NCBI RefSeq assembly: GCF_030814995.1
Contig: NZ_JAUSVX010000010.1
Location: forward strand, 62,001-126,000
DNA length: 64,000 nt
Reading direction: 5' to 3'
Origin: Labrys wisconsinensis
GTDB lineage: Bacteria > Pseudomonadota > Alphaproteobacteria > Rhizobiales > Labraceae
In this document: positions 41,070 to 52,299 of the stretch, one piece after another
Layout: the number at the start of each line of letters is the position of its first letter
Position numbering within the stretch: position 1 is the stretch's first letter
The notes under the pieces: model-generated
Told to the model about the DNA's origin: nothing
Database searches by the model: none
Seen by the model: only the letters and a program-made list of their open reading frames with translations
Translations under genes and position numbers: made by a program

Positions 41070-41869
41070 TGCTGAAGCACTATGCGAGCTCCCCGGCCCT
41101 GCTGATCGGCGTGGTGGCCCTCGTCTTCCTCTATCTCGTCTTCCCGCTCGTGGTGGTGGTGCCGATCTCGTTCAGCGCCGGCGAGGGCCTGGCCTTCCCC
41201 CCGCCCAGCTATTCCCTTCGCTGGTACGAGCACTATGTCACCGACCGCGCCTGGATGGACGCGACCGTGACGAGCCTGAAGGTGGCGGCGCTCACCATGG
41301 TGATGGCGACGACCGCCGGCACGCTCGCGGCGATCGGGCTCTCCCGACTCGATCGCGGCCGCGGCCTGATGACGGGCTTCTTCCTGTCGCCGCTGGTGGT
41401 TCCCGTCGTCGTGCTGGCGATCGCGGTCTACCGCTTCTTCGGGCTCCTCGGCCTCAACGGCAGCGCGCTCGGGCTCGCCATCGCCCACACCATCATCGCC
41501 ACGCCCTTCGTCGTGCTGACGGTCTCCGCCGGCCTCGCCCGCTTCGACACCCAGGTCCTGCTCGCCTCCGCCTCGCTCGGGGCGCGGCCGACGCGCACCT
41601 TCTTCAAGGTCATGCTGCCGCTGATCCGCCCCTCGGTGCTCACCGGGGCGCTCTTCGCCTTCATGACCTCCTTCGACGAGGTGGTGATCGCCCTGTTCGT
41701 CGGCAGCGGTCCGGTGTCGACGCTGCCGCGGGTGATGTGGGCCTCGATGCGCTCGGGCATCGACCCGACCATCGCGGCCGTCTCGACGCTTCTGATCGTT
41801 CTGTCGCTCCTCGTCCTCGCCGGCAGCGAAGTCCTGCGGCGACGGACCGAGCGGGCTCTTGGAGGGTAG
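41069..41869 (+). CDS. ABC transporter permease (PotC-like)
   Basis: A 266-residue membrane protein with about six helices. FPPPSYSLRWYEHYVTD after helix 1, TLAAIGLSRLDRG, and the EAA loop ASASLGARPTRTFFKVMLPLI, plus FMTSFDEVVIALFVGS, are PotC/PotI landmarks. It forms the channel with the preceding PotB-like protein. The SDR gene starts six bases after its stop. Confidence 0.87.
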   Translation: MLKHYASSPALLIGVVALVFLYLVFPLVVVVPISFSAGEGLAFPPPSYSLRWYEHYVTDRAWMDATVTSLKVAALTMVMATTAGTLAAIGLSRLDRGRGLMTGFFLSPLVVPVVVLAIAVYRFFGLLGLNGSALGLAIAHTIIATPFVVLTVSAGLARFDTQVLLASASLGARPTRTFFKVMLPLIRPSVLTGALFAFMTSFDEVVIALFVGSGPVSTLPRVMWASMRSGIDPTIAAVSTLLIVLSLLVLAGSEVLRRRTERALGG

Positions 41870-41874
41870 GATCG

Positions 41875-42666
41875 ATGACTGAGCTGAAGGGCCGCACCGC
41901 GGTCGTCACGGGAGGCGAGACCGGGATCGGGCTCGGCATCGTCGAAGCGCTCGCCGGCGCCGGAGCGAACGTGCTGATCGGCGGCATCCTGGCCGAGGCC
42001 GGGCAGAAGGCGGCCGAGGCGGTCTCGGCCAAGGGCGGCACGGTCGCGTTCCAGCGCACCGACGTGCGCAGCGCCGACGAGGTCGAGGCCCTGGTCGAGG
42101 CGGCGGTGGCGCGCTTCGGGCGGCTCGACGTCATGGTCAACAATGCCGGCGTGTTCGACGGCTTCGCCGATTGCGTCGAGACCACCGAGGCGCTCTGGGA
42201 CCAGGTGATCGACATCAACCTCAAGGGCTGCTTTCTCGGCTGCCGCGCCGCCCTGAAGCGCATGACGCCCCAGGGCTCGGGCCGGATCGTCAACACCGCA
42301 TCCGTGGGCGGGCTGCGCGGCGCCGCCGACGGGCTGTCCTACACGGCTTCGAAGTTCGGGATCATCGGGCTGACGCGGCAGGCCGCCGTCACCCATTCCC
42401 AGTTCGGCATCACCATCAACGCCATCTGTCCCGGCGTCATCGCCACGGAGATCCGCGCCAATTCCGCGGCGATCCTCGGCGCGGACGGCCCCGACATGCA
42501 GCGCGGCGTCGGAAGCGACCCGGACGCCTACAAGCGCATGGTGCCGGCCAAGCGCAAGGGCCTCACCGCCGAGGTCGCGGCCGTCGCTCTGTTCCTCGCC
42601 TCCGACGCCGCAAGCTACGTCACCGGCCAGGCGATCGCCATCGATGGCGGCTGGACCGCGACATGA
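41875..42666 (+). CDS. Short-chain dehydrogenase/reductase
   Basis: A 263-residue classical SDR. Cofactor site TGGETGIGLG (residues 12-21), NNAG (about 89-92), catalytic Ser (NTASVGG), and YTASK with catalytic Tyr and Lys (about 156-160) are all present; the tail AIAIDGGWTAT is typical. An NAD(P)-dependent alcohol/ketone oxidoreductase, likely of a 3-hydroxyacyl or amino alcohol intermediate in this operon. GGAGGG precedes it. Its stop overlaps the acyl-CoA dehydrogenase start (ATGA). Confidence 0.87.
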   Translation: MTELKGRTAVVTGGETGIGLGIVEALAGAGANVLIGGILAEAGQKAAEAVSAKGGTVAFQRTDVRSADEVEALVEAAVARFGRLDVMVNNAGVFDGFADCVETTEALWDQVIDINLKGCFLGCRAALKRMTPQGSGRIVNTASVGGLRGAADGLSYTASKFGIIGLTRQAAVTHSQFGITINAICPGVIATEIRANSAAILGADGPDMQRGVGSDPDAYKRMVPAKRKGLTAEVAAVALFLASDAASYVTGQAIAIDGGWTAT

Positions 42667-43847
42667 GCCGCCTCGACGATTTCACCGACGAGGAGCGCGA
42701 GATCCTCTCGACCGTCCGCCGCTTCGTCGCGCGCGAGGTGCGCCCGCACGTCGCCCGCCTGGAGCGGGAGGGCGCCTATCCCGAGGCGCTGGTCGCCGCC
42801 ATGGCCGGGCTCGGGCTCTTCGGCATGGCGGTGCCGGAGGCCCATGGCGGCCTCGGCCTGCGCCTGCCGGTCTTCGCCAGGGTGATGGAGCTCATCGCCG
42901 CGGGCTGGACGACGCTCGCCGGCTATCTCAACAGCCACAGCACCGTCTGCCACCTCGTCGCCGCTCACGGGACCGAGGAGCAGAAGGCGCGGCTGCTGCC
43001 GGCGCTGGCCGAGGGGCGCGAGCGCGGCGCGCTCTGCCTCACCGAGCCGGCCGCCGGCTCCGACCTCCGGGCCATCGAGACGAGGGCGGTCCCGTGTCCG
43101 GAGGGCTATCGCCTCTCCGGCCGCAAGATCTTCGTCACCAATGGCGGCCGGGCGACGCTCCTCGCCATGCTCGCCAGGACACCTGCCCCGGCGGCCGAGC
43201 CGAAGCGGGACATCAGCCTCTTCCTCGTCGCCAAGAACACCGACGGGATCAGCGTCGCCGGCACCTTCCACAAGATGGCCTATGACCTGGTCGACACGGT
43301 CGAGATCCTGGCGGAGGATGCCCCGGTTTCGCCGGCCGATCTCCTCGGCGGACGCGCGGGCGCCGGCCTCGGCCAGCTCCTCGACGGGCTCGAGCTCGGC
43401 CGCATCGCCATCGCCGCGAGCGCCGTCGGCCTCGCCGCCAGCGCCCTCGCCGAGGCCAGGCGCTACGCCTCCGAACGGCGGGCCTTCGGGGTGACGATCG
43501 ACCAGCACCAGGCGATCCAGCTGCGCCTCGCCGACATGGCGACCAGGCTCGTCGCTGCCCGCCTGCTCACGGCCGAGGCCGCACGCGCCAGGGACACCGG
43601 CGCCCGCGCCGACATGCTGAGCGGCATGGCCAAGCTCTTCGCCAGCGAGGCGTGCCTGGCGATCGTCGACGACGCGCTGCGCATCCACGGCGGCTATGGC
43701 TACATCGCCGACTACGCCATCGAGCGGCTCTATCGCGAGGCGCCGCTCTATATCGTCGGCGAGGGGACGAACGACATCCAGAAGCTCGTCATCGCCCGCC
43801 GCCTTTCCGACCCGGCCGACGCCGCCATCATGGACCTGCCGCAATGA
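42663..43847 (+). CDS. Acyl-CoA dehydrogenase
   Basis: A 394-residue FAD enzyme in three blocks: helical N-domain (LSTVRRFVAREVRPHVARLE), beta middle (CLTEPAAGSDLRAIETRA and FVTNGGRA) and helical C-domain (RRAFGVTIDQHQAIQLRLADMATRLVAARLL). The catalytic-base segment YIVGEGTNDIQKLVIAR retains the Glu-Gly-Thr of the family. It oxidises an acyl-CoA to the enoyl-CoA, which the MaoC-like protein could then hydrate after activation by the ligase three genes on. Overlapping junctions on both sides show tight coupling. Confidence 0.88.
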   Translation: MSRLDDFTDEEREILSTVRRFVAREVRPHVARLEREGAYPEALVAAMAGLGLFGMAVPEAHGGLGLRLPVFARVMELIAAGWTTLAGYLNSHSTVCHLVAAHGTEEQKARLLPALAEGRERGALCLTEPAAGSDLRAIETRAVPCPEGYRLSGRKIFVTNGGRATLLAMLARTPAPAAEPKRDISLFLVAKNTDGISVAGTFHKMAYDLVDTVEILAEDAPVSPADLLGGRAGAGLGQLLDGLELGRIAIAASAVGLAASALAEARRYASERRAFGVTIDQHQAIQLRLADMATRLVAARLLTAEAARARDTGARADMLSGMAKLFASEACLAIVDDALRIHGGYGYIADYAIERLYREAPLYIVGEGTNDIQKLVIARRLSDPADAAIMDLPQ

Positions 43848-44668
43848 CGACGGTCTGCCTCACCTTCGACTTCGACGCCCTGTCGATCTGGATCTCGACG
43901 TTCAAGCAGACCACGCCGACCGCCCTGTCGCGCGGCGAGTACGGCGCCCGCGTCGGCCTCGGCCGGATCCTCGCGTTGCTGGCGGCGCGGGGCGTGCCCG
44001 CCACCTTCTTCGTGCCCGCCCATACGGCGCGCGCCTTCCCCGCCGCCGTGGCCGACATCGCCGCCGCCGGCCACGAGGTCGCCGCGCACGGCCTGGTGCA
44101 CGAATCGCCGGTCGGCCTGACGCGGGCCGAGGAGGAGGAGCGCCTTGCCCGCAGCCTCGATATCCTGGCCGAGGCGACGGGATCGCGCCCCGCCGGCTAC
44201 CGCTCACCGGCCTGGGATCTCAGCGAGCACACCATCGAGCTCCTCGAAGAGCACGGCCTCGCCTATGATTCCAGCCTGATGGCCGACGACTTCCGGCCCT
44301 TCCGCGCCCGGCGCGGCGACATCGTCTCGGACGAGGGCTTCGTGCCGGGGCCGGCGAGCGGCATCGTCGAGTTTCCCGTCGCCTGGGAGCTCGACGACTA
44401 CCCCTATTTCCACTTCGCCGCGCGCCCGCTCAACCAGGGCCTGCGCAGCCCCGACGAGGTCGGGGCGATCTGGCGGGCCGAATTCGACTGGTGCCGCACG
44501 GAGCGCGCCGACGGCGTGTTCACGCTCACCACCCACCCGGAGATCATCGGCCGCGGCCCGCGCATCGCCATGCTCGGCCGCCTCATCGACCACATGGCGG
44601 CCGCGGACGGCGTCGCCTTCGCCACGCTCTCCGCCACCGCGGCGCGCCTGAGGGCAGACGGGCTGTGA
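43844..44668 (+). CDS. Polysaccharide deacetylase-fold hydrolase (PuuE/cyclic-imidase-like)
   Basis: A 274-residue NodB-homology enzyme. The metal and base Asp region is LTFDFDALSIW (residues 6-16); HGLVHESP gives the second metal motif (about 85-92), followed by GYRSPAWDLSEHTIELLEEHG and a C-terminal TTHPEIIGRGPRI. This pattern fits the branch of PuuE-type allantoinases and cyclic-imide hydrolases rather than chitin deacetylases. Ring opening of a cyclic imide, ureide or hydantoin would fit the racemase and amidase genes of the same operon. No signal peptide, so cytoplasmic. Confidence 0.75.
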   Translation: MTTVCLTFDFDALSIWISTFKQTTPTALSRGEYGARVGLGRILALLAARGVPATFFVPAHTARAFPAAVADIAAAGHEVAAHGLVHESPVGLTRAEEEERLARSLDILAEATGSRPAGYRSPAWDLSEHTIELLEEHGLAYDSSLMADDFRPFRARRGDIVSDEGFVPGPASGIVEFPVAWELDDYPYFHFAARPLNQGLRSPDEVGAIWRAEFDWCRTERADGVFTLTTHPEIIGRGPRIAMLGRLIDHMAAADGVAFATLSATAARLRADGL

Positions 44669-44718
44669 CCGCCGCCACCCTCTTCAGACCCCCCGTTCCA
44701 TTCGAAGGAGACACGATC

Positions 44719-45225
44719 ATGTCCGTTGCCGCTTCCGAGCGCACCACCTCCGCCGCTGCGAGCATCGGCCGGAACGCACTCTTCTACGAGGAGCTCCATG
44801 TCGGCGACGAATGGGAGACCCCGCGCCGCACCATCACCGAGACGGACGTGGTGATGTTCGCCGCCATTACCGGTGACCACAACCCGATCCACACCGACGA
44901 GGAATTCGCCAGGACCACCGTGTTCGGCGGCCGCATCCTGCACGGGCCGGCGGGCTTTGCCATCGCCACCGGCCTGGAGAGCCGGCTCGGCATCAAGGAA
45001 GGCACGGCCATCGCCTTCCTCGGCATGACCTGGGACCTGCGCGGCCCGATCAAGATCGGCGACACCATCCGGGTGCGCGAGCGCGTCGCCGCCAAGCGCG
45101 AGACGAAGAAGCCCGACGCCGGCATCGTCACCTTCTACGTCGCGCTCCTGAACCAGCGCGACGAGGTCGTGCAGGAGGGCGAGTGGAAGATCATGATGAT
45201 CCGCAAGGCTCCGGCCGAGGCCTGA
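44719..45225 (+). CDS. MaoC-like acyl-CoA hydratase
   Basis: A 168-residue hotdog-fold protein. YEELHVGDEWETPRRTITETDV opens the domain; FAAITGDHNPIHTDEEFA contains the catalytic Asp and His of the R-hydratase motif; GRILHGPAGFAIATGLES is the following helix. It hydrates an enoyl-CoA, plausibly the product of the upstream acyl-CoA dehydrogenase. GAAGGAG lies ahead of the ATG. It follows the deacetylase-fold gene by 50 bases, the widest gap in this operon. Confidence 0.85.
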   Translation: MSVAASERTTSAAASIGRNALFYEELHVGDEWETPRRTITETDVVMFAAITGDHNPIHTDEEFARTTVFGGRILHGPAGFAIATGLESRLGIKEGTAIAFLGMTWDLRGPIKIGDTIRVRERVAAKRETKKPDAGIVTFYVALLNQRDEVVQEGEWKIMMIRKAPAEA

Positions 45226-45273
45226 GCGATGCCCCCCTGTCGGCACCGCCGGCGTCCCCCATCGAGCACGATC

Positions 45274-46757
<1,484 letters not shown>

Positions 46758-46761
<4 letters not shown>

Positions 46762-47678
46762 GGGATGCCGTCACGGTCTCACTCGCCACCCAGGCGATCC
46801 GGCGCTATCCCGACCTCGCCGCCTTCGCGGCGCATATGGACGGCCTCGCCCGCGCCGCCGCCGAGGCCGGATCCGAGCTCCTGCTGCTGCCGGAGCTCGC
46901 CGGCCTCGGCCTGCTCTGGACCGATCCGCGCGCCGGCACCACCGACATCCCCGGCGTCGGCGCGCTCTATCGCGCCGTGCTGACGCCGCTCTTCCGCGCC
47001 TGTTGCGACACCCTCTCCGCCATTGCCCGGGAGCGCGGCCTCGCCATCGCCGGCGCCAGCCTCTGGCACGAGGAGGCTGGACGCGGCATCAACAGCGGCT
47101 TCGTCTTCCGCCCCGATGGAAGCGTGCTGCGGCAGGACAAGCTGCATCCGACGCGCCCCGAACGAGCGATCGCGACCGAAGGTGGCGACCGCCTCGCCGC
47201 CTTCGACGTCGGCGGCGTGCGCATGGGCCTGCTCATCTGCTACGACGTGCAGTTCCCCGAGCTCACCCGTGTGCTCGTCGACGACGGCATCGAGGTGCTG
47301 CTGGTGCCCTCGCTCACCGACGAGCGCGGCACCTGGCGGGTCCGCCATGCCGCCCATGCGCGCGCGGTGGAGAACCAGGTCTTCGTCTGCATCTCGCCGC
47401 TGGTCGGCGATCTCGGCATCCCCGTCGAGCGCCCCGTCCATGGGCGCGGCGCTGCCTTCGCCGCCTGCCCGATCGACAACCGGTTCGGCATCGAGGACGG
47501 CACCCTCGCCCGCGCCGCGGCCGACGCCGAGAGCCTCCTCACCGTGCGGCTCGACCTCGCGCTCCTGCGGCTGTCGCGCGAGAGGTCTGAGATCCGGCAG
47601 CTCGCCGACCGCCGCCCGGCGCTCTATGCCGCGCTCGCCGGCAACAAGACCGCAACCCCAGAGGGATCCCAGCCATGA
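46758..47678 (+). CDS. Nitrilase-superfamily carbon-nitrogen hydrolase
   Basis: A 306-residue cytoplasmic amidohydrolase with the complete triad: Glu46 (LLLPELAG), Lys128 (QDKLHP) and Cys161 ([11 protein letters not shown]), plus [18 protein letters not shown]. It cleaves a non-peptide C-N bond (amide, carbamoyl or omega-amide). An N-carbamoyl or amide intermediate from the ring-opening hydrolase is a reasonable substrate. GTG start overlapping the ligase stop; its own stop overlaps the next ATG. Confidence 0.87.
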
Positions 47679-48898
47679 CCCGCTCCACAGCCGACGTGAT
47701 CGTCATCGGAGGCGGCATCGTCGGGATGTCCGCCGCCTATTTCCTGCAGCGCGCCGGGCTCGCCGTGACGGTCGTCGAGCGCGAGCACCTGGCCTTCGGA
47801 GCATCCGGGCGCAATGCCGGCTTCATCTGGCTGAGCCTGCGCACGCCCGGGCCGCAGCTCGACCTCGCCCGGGCCGGGCTGGCGCTCTATCCCGGCATCG
47901 TCGACGACATCGGCGACAGCTTCGAGTTCCGCCAGCATGGCGGCATGATCTACGCGTTCAACGACGGCCAGATGCAGGTCCTGAAGGAGCTCGCGGCCGC
48001 CCGCCAGGCCGACGGCGTCCGCATGCGGGCCGTCGACGGGCAGGAGGCGCGCGCCCTCTGCCCGATCCTGCCGGACAGCGTCGTCGGCGCGACCTTCTGC
48101 GAGGAGGACGCCCAGCTCCACACCCCGAAATTCGTCGAGGCCCTGGGCGCGGCCTTCGCCAGCCGCGGCGGCACGATCCGCCCGGGCACCGCCGTCACCG
48201 CCGTGCGCCGGGAGGGCGGCCGCGTGATCGGCGTCGACACCAGCGCCGGCCCGATCGATGCGGAGACGGTGGTGGTCGCGACCGGCGCCTGGACTGCGCC
48301 CTTCCTCGCCGATCTCGACATCGCCCTCCCCGTCCGGCCGATGCGGCTGCAGGCCATGTCGACCGTGCCGATCGCCGAGCGCTTCCGGCCGGTGCTGTAC
48401 GGGCCGCTGGCGCTGAAGCAGTACACGCTGATCCGCGACCTGCCGAGCTACCGCGACGACCTCTTCCGCTCGCCGAGCGAAGCCTCGCTGACCAATGTCG
48501 AGCTGCTGGAATGCTTCTGCCAGCGCCAGGATAGCACGGTGCTGATGGGCTGCGCCATGGACTATCCCGGCTATGTCGACACCTCGACGCTGGAAGGGGT
48601 CGGCATCACCGGCAAGGTCTTCGCCGAGCACATTCCGAAGCTGCGCGACGTCGCGCTCGACCGGGCCTGGGCCTGCATGCTGCCCTCCACGCCCGACAGC
48701 CTGCCCTATATCGGCCGTCCCGCCGGCCTCGACGGCCTCGTCATCGCCGCCGGCCACGTGTTCGGCAACGCCGCCGGGCCGATCACCGGCCGCCTGGTCG
48801 AAGGCCTCGTCACCGGAGCCGAGCCGCCGCTCGACATGGCGCCGTTCGAGGTCTCCCGCCACGCCGACCTCGCCGTCGACGGCGCCGTGCGCTGGTGA
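47675..48898 (+). CDS. FAD-dependent D-amino-acid-oxidase-fold (DAO) oxidoreductase
   Basis: A 407-residue flavoprotein. [21 protein letters not shown] (residues 8-28) binds [23 protein letters not shown] follows, and the substrate domain ends with [30 protein letters not shown] and [12 protein letters not shown]. The group includes glycine/sarcosine and D-amino acid oxidases or dehydrogenases acting on secondary or alpha amines. The product would be an imine, which the RidA encoded at 37613 could hydrolyse. Last gene of the 11-gene run; it converges with the leftward monooxygenase gene 40 bases on. Confidence 0.87.
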   Translation: MTRSTADVIVIGGGIVGMSAAYFLQRAGLAVTVVEREHLAFGASGRNAGFIWLSLRTPGPQLDLARAGLALYPGIVDDIGDSFEFRQHGGMIYAFNDGQMQVLKELAAARQADGVRMRAVDGQEARALCPILPDSVVGATFCEEDAQLHTPKFVEALGAAFASRGGTIRPGTAVTAVRREGGRVIGVDTSAGPIDAETVVVATGAWTAPFLADLDIALPVRPMRLQAMSTVPIAERFRPVLYGPLALKQYTLIRDLPSYRDDLFRSPSEASLTNVELLECFCQRQDSTVLMGCAMDYPGYVDTSTLEGVGITGKVFAEHIPKLRDVALDRAWACMLPSTPDSLPYIGRPAGLDGLVIAAGHVFGNAAGPITGRLVEGLVTGAEPPLDMAPFEVSRHADLAVDGAVRW

Positions 48899-48938
48899 GC
48901 CGGGCGGGGACAACGGGCATGGCGACGGCAGGCCCCGG

Positions 48939-50291
48939 TCAGCCCGCGCGGTGGCGGGCTCCCGGATGGCTCGGCGGCAGGCGGGCCTCGCCGCCGAGCT
49001 TCTCGCGCAGCGTCCCGGCCCGATAGTCCTGCTTGTGGACGCCGCGGCGCTGCAGCTCGGGCACGACGATATCGACGAAATCGACATAGCTCTCGGGCGC
49101 GACGACGCTGGTCAGGTTGAAGCCGTCGATATCGGCCTCCTCCACCCAGCGCTGCATCTCGTCGGCGACGTCGGCCGCCGAGCCGGTCAGGAGCGGCGCG
49201 CCGCCGCCGAGCGTCGCAGCCTCGCCCAGCTCCCGGATGGTCCGGCGATCGGGCGGCCGGTCGCTGCGATCGTGCGCTTCCACCGATCCGCGGCCGAGGG
49301 CGGCGATCGGGGTGTCCAGCGGCGCGGCGGCGAAGTCGACGCCCTGCCATCCCGACTGCAGGACCAGGCTGCCTTCCACGCTGCCATAGCGCCGGTAATC
49401 AGCGAGCTTGTCCTGCGCCTCGCCGCGCGTGCGCCCCGGCACGCACACGGCGCTCAGGAACACGGTGATCGCTTGAGGGTCGCGCCCCGCCGCGGCGGCG
49501 CGCTCCCGGATCTCGCCCACCAGCCGGCGGATCTCCGCCGTCGAGTTGCCGGCGATGAACACGCATTCGGCATGGCGTGCGGCGAAGGCGCGCCCACGCG
49601 GCGAGGAGCCGGCCTGGAACAGCACCGGCGTGCGCTGGGGCGAGGGCTCGCTGAGATGATAGCCATCGAGCTGGAAATGCCGTCCCTCGTGGCGGATGCG
49701 GTGGACGCGCGCCGGGTCGGCGAAGACGCCGGCCTCCCGGTCGCGGATCACCGCCCCGTCCTCCCAGCTGCCTTCCCAGAGCTTGTAGACCGCCTCCATG
49801 TAGTCGTCGGCGATCTCGTAGCGCAGGTCGTGGCCGTCCTGCCGCGACCGGCCCGCGGCGCGCGCCGCGCTGTCGAGATAGCCGGTGACGACGTTCCAGC
49901 CGACCCGCCCCTTGGTCAGATGGTCGAGCGTCGACATGCGCCGCGCGAAGGCATAGGGCTGGTCGTAGGACAGGATGCTGGTGACGCCGAAGCCGAGATG
50001 CCGGGTGGCGTAGGCCAGCACCGGCACGAGCAGGACGGGGTCGTTGACGGGGACCTGGACGGCGCCGCGCAGCGCCGCCTCGGCGCCGCCGCAGTAGACG
50101 TCGTAGACGCCGAGCACGTCTGCGAGGAACAGGGCGTCGAACCGGCCGCGCTCCAGGGTCCTGGCGAGATCCACCCAATAGCTGATGTCGGTATAGTCCT
50201 GCGTGCGGTCGCGCGGATGGCGCCAGAGGCCCGGCGACTGGTGGACGACGCAGTTCATGAAGAAGGCATTGAGCCGGATCTGGCGTACCAC
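48939..50291 (-). CDS. FMN-dependent monooxygenase, NtaA/SnaA/DszA family
   Basis: A 450-residue bacterial-luciferase-fold oxygenase. LNAFFMNCVVHQSPGLWRHP, ERGRFDALFLADVLGVYD, STLDHLTKGRVGWNVVTGY and VFIAGNSTAEIRR are family blocks; YMEAVYKLWEGSWEDGAVI and VFADPARVHRIRHEGRHFQL mark the NtaA/SnaA/DszA branch, which needs FMNH2 from a separate reductase and attacks chelators, sulfones or similar. GTG start with GAGAGAAG upstream. Last gene of the leftward run; it follows the cupin gene by 35 bases. Substrate unknown. Confidence 0.85.
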   Translation of the reverse strand: MVRQIRLNAFFMNCVVHQSPGLWRHPRDRTQDYTDISYWVDLARTLERGRFDALFLADVLGVYDVYCGGAEAALRGAVQVPVNDPVLLVPVLAYATRHLGFGVTSILSYDQPYAFARRMSTLDHLTKGRVGWNVVTGYLDSAARAAGRSRQDGHDLRYEIADDYMEAVYKLWEGSWEDGAVIRDREAGVFADPARVHRIRHEGRHFQLDGYHLSEPSPQRTPVLFQAGSSPRGRAFAARHAECVFIAGNSTAEIRRLVGEIRERAAAAGRDPQAITVFLSAVCVPGRTRGEAQDKLADYRRYGSVEGSLVLQSGWQGVDFAAAPLDTPIAALGRGSVEAHDRSDRPPDRRTIRELGEAATLGGGAPLLTGSAADVADEMQRWVEEADIDGFNLTSVVAPESYVDFVDIVVPELQRRGVHKQDYRAGTLREKLGGEARLPPSHPGARHRAG

Positions 50292-50326
50292 GGTCTTCTC
50301 TCGCGCTCTGTCTCGGTGTCCGTCGC

Positions 50327-50956
50327 CTATTCGACGAAGATGGACGGCGACGCGATGTCGCCGCGCCAGGTGAACAGCGCCAGCAGCGGCGCCTCGCGGG
50401 TGCGCATGGCGTGCGGCAGGCCGGACGGATGCAGGATCAGCGCGCCCGGCGGCCGGTCGGCCTTGTCGGCGCCGGCCGTCCATTCGGCCGTGCCGGACAG
50501 GACGAGATAAAGCTCGATCGCCGGGTGCGCGTGCAGGGGATAGTAGGTGCGCGGCGCCTGCAGCGTCAGGCCGACGACGATGTCCGGCGCGGGGACGAGG
50601 CTGGACTTGCCGACGATGTCGGCGAAGCCGACCGAGGCGGCCAGGGCCGGCCAGCGCGGGTCGGGCGCATAGCCGAAGGTCCAGCGCAGCCTGCCCTGGA
50701 GCCCCCTGACCGCGGAGGCCAGCGCTGCTTCCGGGCCGGCCTGCGCTGCCGCCAGCGCCGCATCGAGCCAGCCAACGACGGAGCCGGGCTCCGCCGGCAT
50801 CGTCTGCGACGGGCATGAGGCCGCATCGCCTGCCGGCAGACGGGCACGGACGGCGTCGGCTTCCCACGCCGCCTCCGGCGAGGCGAGCCGCGAAGCCTGG
50901 AGCCGCTCGCGCAGCACGGCGATAAAACGCCCGGCGGAATCCAGGTCCGCGGTCAT
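50327..50956 (-). CDS. DMSP-lyase-like cupin (DddL-type)
   Basis: A 209-residue protein with a C-terminal cupin. YYPLHAHPAIELYLVLSGTAEW supplies HxH and Glu (about residues 138-144) and ILHPSGLPHAMRT the last His (about 177), the full metal set of the DMSP lyase DddL/DddQ cupins; TWRGDI at the end is also typical. DddL cleaves dimethylsulfoniopropionate to dimethyl sulfide and acrylate. The N-terminal 100 residues are helical, as in that family. Placed between two FMN monooxygenases of a type used on organosulfur compounds, which fits a sulfur role; other substrates cannot be excluded. ATG overlaps the preceding stop by four bases. Confidence 0.7.
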   Translation of the reverse strand: MTADLDSAGRFIAVLRERLQASRLASPEAAWEADAVRARLPAGDAASCPSQTMPAEPGSVVGWLDAALAAAQAGPEAALASAVRGLQGRLRWTFGYAPDPRWPALAASVGFADIVGKSSLVPAPDIVVGLTLQAPRTYYPLHAHPAIELYLVLSGTAEWTAGADKADRPPGALILHPSGLPHAMRTREAPLLALFTWRGDIASPSIFVE

Positions 50957-52299
50957 GGGGCAGCCTCCGGGGCCCGACGACGCGCCGGCGGGCGCGCGAG
51001 GCCGAGATTGTCGCGCAAGGTCGTGCCGGCATAGGCGCGCTGCACCAGGCCGCGGCGCTGCAGCTCCGGCACCACCTGCGACGCGAACCGCTCGAAGCCG
51101 CCGGGCATGTGCGCGGGGGCGATGTTGTAGCCGTCGCAGGCCCCGGCCGCGTGCCATTCCTCCAGCTGGTCGGCGACATCGACCGGGGCACCATAGACGA
51201 GGCGGTGGCCGCTGGTCAGCGCGATCGAGCGGTAGAGCTGGCGCAGGGTGAGGCCCTGGCGCTGCGCGGCCGCGAGCACGAAGCTCTGCCGCCCCTTCGG
51301 CCCCTCCGTCGCCGGGAGCGGGGGCAGCGGCTGGTCGAGGGGGAAGGCGGAGAGGTCGGTGTCGCCGATCAGGCCGGAGAGAAAAGCCAGGCCCGCCGCC
51401 GGAAGCAGGAGCCGGTCGAGGGTCGCGATCTCGTCCTCGGCCTCCGCGCGGCTGCCTGCGACCACCGTCACGACGCCCGGCATGATGCTGAGCGCCTCCG
51501 GCGCCCGCCCGTGCCGGACGACGCGGGCCTTGACGTCGTCGTAGAAGGCCTTGGCGACCGGCAGCTCGGACTGGGCGGTGAACAGCACCTCGCCGGTCTC
51601 TGCCGCCAGCTCGCGCCCCGCCTCCGACAACCCGGCCTGGACCATGACGGGGCGGCCCTGCACCGGCCGCGGCAGGTGCAGCGGCCCGCGCACCTGGAAG
51701 GCCTCCCCCTGGTGGTCGAGGCGGCGCACCTTGGCCGGATCGAAGCAGACGCCGCTCGCCTGGTCGAACAGGTAGGCATCGTCCTCGAAGCCGTCCCACA
51801 GGCCGGTCACGACCGCGACGAACTCCCGGGCGAGCGCATAGCGGTCGGCGTGGCGGGGGTGGCGCTCGCGCGAAAAATTCGCAGCCTCCAGCCCCGAGGC
51901 GGAAGTGACGAGGTTCCAGCCGGCCCGTCCGCCGCTGATATGGTCCAGGGAGGCGAAGCGGCGGGCCAGGCTGAAGGGATCGTTGTAGGTGGTGCTGGCG
52001 GTGCCGATCAGCCCGATGCGGCTCGTCACCATCGCCAGGGCGGACAGCACGGTGAGCGGCTCGAACTTGGCGCTCCAGGTGGTTTGCGACACGGCTTCCA
52101 GGCTCTCGTCCCAGATCGCGTTGGTGTCCGCCAGGAAGAAGAAGTCGAAGCAGGCCGCCTCTGCCGCCCGGGCCATGTCGACATGGTGCCGCAGGTTGAC
52201 GCCGCCGTCGGGAACGGCGCCGGGAAAGCGCCATCCCGCCACGTGGTAGCCGGAGGGATAGAAGGAGAGGCCGAGCTTGAGGCGGCGCGGATGGGTCAT
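50953..52299 (-). CDS. FMN-dependent monooxygenase, NtaA/SnaA/DszA family
   Basis: A 448-residue luciferase-fold oxygenase. FFFLADTNAIWDES, FASLDHISGGRAGWNLVTSASG, VVTGLWDGFEDDAYLFDQASG and RPVQGRPVMVQAGLSEAGRELAA are visible. It is a close paralogue of the gene at 61653 (shared SxDHISGGRxGWN and RPVQGxPVxxQAG blocks). Its stop overlaps the cupin start and its start overlaps the ATPase stop by four bases, so import and oxidation are in one transcript. Needs an external flavin reductase. Confidence 0.87.
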   Translation of the reverse strand: MTHPRRLKLGLSFYPSGYHVAGWRFPGAVPDGGVNLRHHVDMARAAEAACFDFFFLADTNAIWDESLEAVSQTTWSAKFEPLTVLSALAMVTSRIGLIGTASTTYNDPFSLARRFASLDHISGGRAGWNLVTSASGLEAANFSRERHPRHADRYALAREFVAVVTGLWDGFEDDAYLFDQASGVCFDPAKVRRLDHQGEAFQVRGPLHLPRPVQGRPVMVQAGLSEAGRELAAETGEVLFTAQSELPVAKAFYDDVKARVVRHGRAPEALSIMPGVVTVVAGSRAEAEDEIATLDRLLLPAAGLAFLSGLIGDTDLSAFPLDQPLPPLPATEGPKGRQSFVLAAAQRQGLTLRQLYRSIALTSGHRLVYGAPVDVADQLEEWHAAGACDGYNIAPAHMPGGFERFASQVVPELQRRGLVQRAYAGTTLRDNLGLARPPARRRAPEAAP

